The notes beneath the pieces were generated by a model. The model saw nothing but the letters and a program-made list of their open reading frames with translations, searched no databases and had not been told where the DNA came from. Positions 45,007 through 46,152 of a DNA stretch of 46,152 nucleotides are shown in pieces. Both the position numbers and the translations under genes were made by a program. Positions within the stretch are counted from its first letter, which is position 1. Every line of letters begins with the position of its first letter. The DNA comes from Holophaga sp. (GTDB lineage Bacteria; Acidobacteriota; Holophagae; Holophagales; Holophagaceae), in assembly GCA_031292735.1 (NCBI GenBank), contig JARLGP010000073.1, forward strand, positions 1-46,152. Reading direction: 5' to 3'.

Positions 45007-45037
45007 AGGCACCATTATAGTTCCCTTGCCTCCCTTT
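44995..45037 (-). terminator. terminator of rpoC
   Basis: Read on the minus strand, AAAGGGAGGCAA (45037-45026) pairs perfectly with TTGCCTCCCTTT (45006-44995) around a 19-base loop and is followed by CCTTGT. It lies 13 bases after the rpoC stop. Confidence 0.75.
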
Positions 45038-45049
45038 TATGCAATACCC

Positions 45050-46152
45050 TTAAAGGTCTTCGCCCTCAACTTCGCTCATGCCCTGCAATTCTTCAACATG
45101 CTGGGCCATGCGGCTGTACTCGTCGTCGAAGTCGTCCAGACCGAGGTTGTCCGTGTCGGACACTTCGGGGTACTGGCCTTCTTCGGTTTCGAGGTTGCGG
45201 TAGAGGGCCATGCCGGTGCCGGCGGGGATGAGGCGGCCGAGGATGACGTTTTCCTTGAGGCCACGGAGGTAGTCCACACGGCCTTCCAGGGCGGCCTCGG
45301 TGAGGACGCGGGTGGTTTCCTGGAAGCTGGCGGCGGAGATGAAGGACTCGCTGGTGAGGGCGGCCTTGGTGATGCCCAGGAGCTGGGGCTCGCAGTTGGC
45401 GGGGGCGCCGTCATCCTTGAGGGCCTGCTCGTTGATCTCCTTGAACCGGTGCTTGTCCACCTTCTCATCGACGATGAGCGGGGTGTCGCCCACGTCGGTG
45501 ATCTGCACCCAGCGCATCATCTGGCGGATGATGGTCTCGATGTGCTTGTCGTTGATGGTCACGCCCTGGGCCCGGTAGACTTCCTGGACTTCATTCAGGA
45601 GGAAGGCCTGGAGGGCCTTGTCGCCCTGGATTTCCAGGATGTCGTGGGGGGAGACGGCGCCTTCGGTGAGCTTTTCGCCCGCCTGGATTTCGTCGCCGTC
45701 CTGGACCTGGATGTGCTTGCCGCGGGGGATGAGGTACTCCTCACGGTCTCCGGCTTCGTTCTCGACGATGACCTTCTGGTTGCCGCGGACGCGGTTGCCG
45801 TACTTCACAAGGCCGGTGACCTTGCTGATGATGGCGGGGTCCTTGGGCTTGCGGCCTTCGAAGAGTTCGGTGACGCGGGGCAGACCGCCGGTGATGTCGG
45901 AGGTCTTGGCCTGCTGGCGGGGGGTCTTGGCGAGGACGTCGCCGGGCATGACTTCCTGGCCGTCTTCCACTTCCACGTAGGCGCCGGTGGGGATGTTGTA
46001 GCGCTGGAGAACCTTGTGGTTGTCTCCCTTGACGTTGATGTGGGGGTGGAGCTTGTCGTCGGTGGGGTCGATGACCCGCTTGCGGAAGCGGCCGGTGATC
46101 TGGTCCTTCTCTTCCTGGTAGCTGGCGTTCAGGTCGAATTCCTTGAAGTCGG
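45050..46152 (-). CDS. rpoC: DNA-directed RNA polymerase subunit beta', C-terminal part (cut by window end)
   Basis: The last 367 residues or so of RpoC; the frame runs off the window edge. Diagnostic blocks are KTPRQQAKTSDITGGLPRV, ELFEGRKPKDPAIIS, QEVYRAQGVTINDKHIE, and SFISAASFQETTRVLTEAAL, followed by ENVILGRLIPAGTG. The C-terminus is acidic (DDFDDEYSRMAQHVEELQ) and ends in GEDL. It carries the high-GC codon bias of the chromosome core, in contrast to the adjacent wzz block, so the border of the less GC-rich cluster falls between 44.9 and 45.05 kb. Confidence 0.97.
   Translation of the reverse strand, partial: DFKEFDLNASYQEEKDQITGRFRKRVIDPTDDKLHPHINVKGDNHKVLQRYNIPTGAYVEVEDGQEVMPGDVLAKTPRQQAKTSDITGGLPRVTELFEGRKPKDPAIISKVTGLVKYGNRVRGNQKVIVENEAGDREEYLIPRGKHIQVQDGDEIQAGEKLTEGAVSPHDILEIQGDKALQAFLLNEVQEVYRAQGVTINDKHIETIIRQMMRWVQITDVGDTPLIVDEKVDKHRFKEINEQALKDDGAPANCEPQLLGITKAALTSESFISAASFQETTRVLTEAALEGRVDYLRGLKENVILGRLIPAGTGMALYRNLETEEGQYPEVSDTDNLGLDDFDDEYSRMAQHVEELQGMSEVEGEDL

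Overview
The window reads as a chromosomal segment of a high-GC Gram-negative bacterium. Lipoproteins, an outer-membrane polysaccharide-export (OPX) protein, a Wzz protein and Wzx/Wzy-type membrane proteins all point to a diderm. The housekeeping genes (rpoC end, pnp, pyrC) are GC-rich. A Holophaga/Geothrix-like acidobacterium would fit, but that placement is inference only; no rRNA or species marker is present. Almost the whole window is devoted to surface polysaccharide synthesis and export.

Region 1 (1-5148, +) is a compact operon: the end of a right-handed beta-helix protein, two tandem related polysaccharide-deacetylase-like proteins, and two GT4 glycosyltransferases, with overlapping or nearly touching ends. 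Region 2 (5149-7734, +) holds an NmrA-like reductase, a PilZ (c-di-GMP) protein whose stop codon lies in a long hairpin, a secreted Gly/aromatic-rich protein and a small CxxC protein. Region 3 (7721-18331, -) runs from a very large OPX exporter through an Ig-like/NHL-propeller lipoprotein to tviB/wbpO and tviC/wbpP homologues (UDP-HexNAcA synthesis), a GT4 and a methyltransferase. Divergent from it (18460-21359, +) are a membrane-anchored CapD/WbpM-type 4,6-dehydratase and an ArnA-N-like formyltransferase.

Region 4 (21382-29772) is mostly housekeeping or accessory: a PepSY-like secreted protein, an SPFH_1-SHOCT protein, a PfkB kinase, a vapBC toxin-antitoxin pair, pyrC, a CDF metal transporter, a lysine-less biotinyl-like domain protein and pnp.

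Region 5 (about 29.9-44.9 kb) is visibly less GC-rich and lies between pnp and rpoC. It is a second polysaccharide cluster, probably Wzx/Wzy-dependent, arranged as two convergent blocks. The + block carries a plant-type GDP-mannose 3,5-epimerase homologue, a GT4, an Rmd-like reductase, gmd, another GT4, a Wzy-like membrane protein and a methyltransferase. The - block carries wzz, a three-gene UDP-GlcNAc to UDP-L-6-deoxy-HexNAc cassette (4,6-dehydratase/5-epimerase, RmlD-like reductase, 2-epimerase), wzx and a GT2. Expected building blocks are GDP-D-rhamnose and/or GDP-L-galactose-type sugars, UDP-L-QuiNAc (or FucNAc), UDP-GalNAcA/GlcNAcA and possibly an N-formylated amino sugar. No initiating phosphoglycosyltransferase and no Wzc-type kinase is seen. 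The window ends inside rpoC (-). No rRNA, tRNA, CRISPR array or insertion sequence was recognised.
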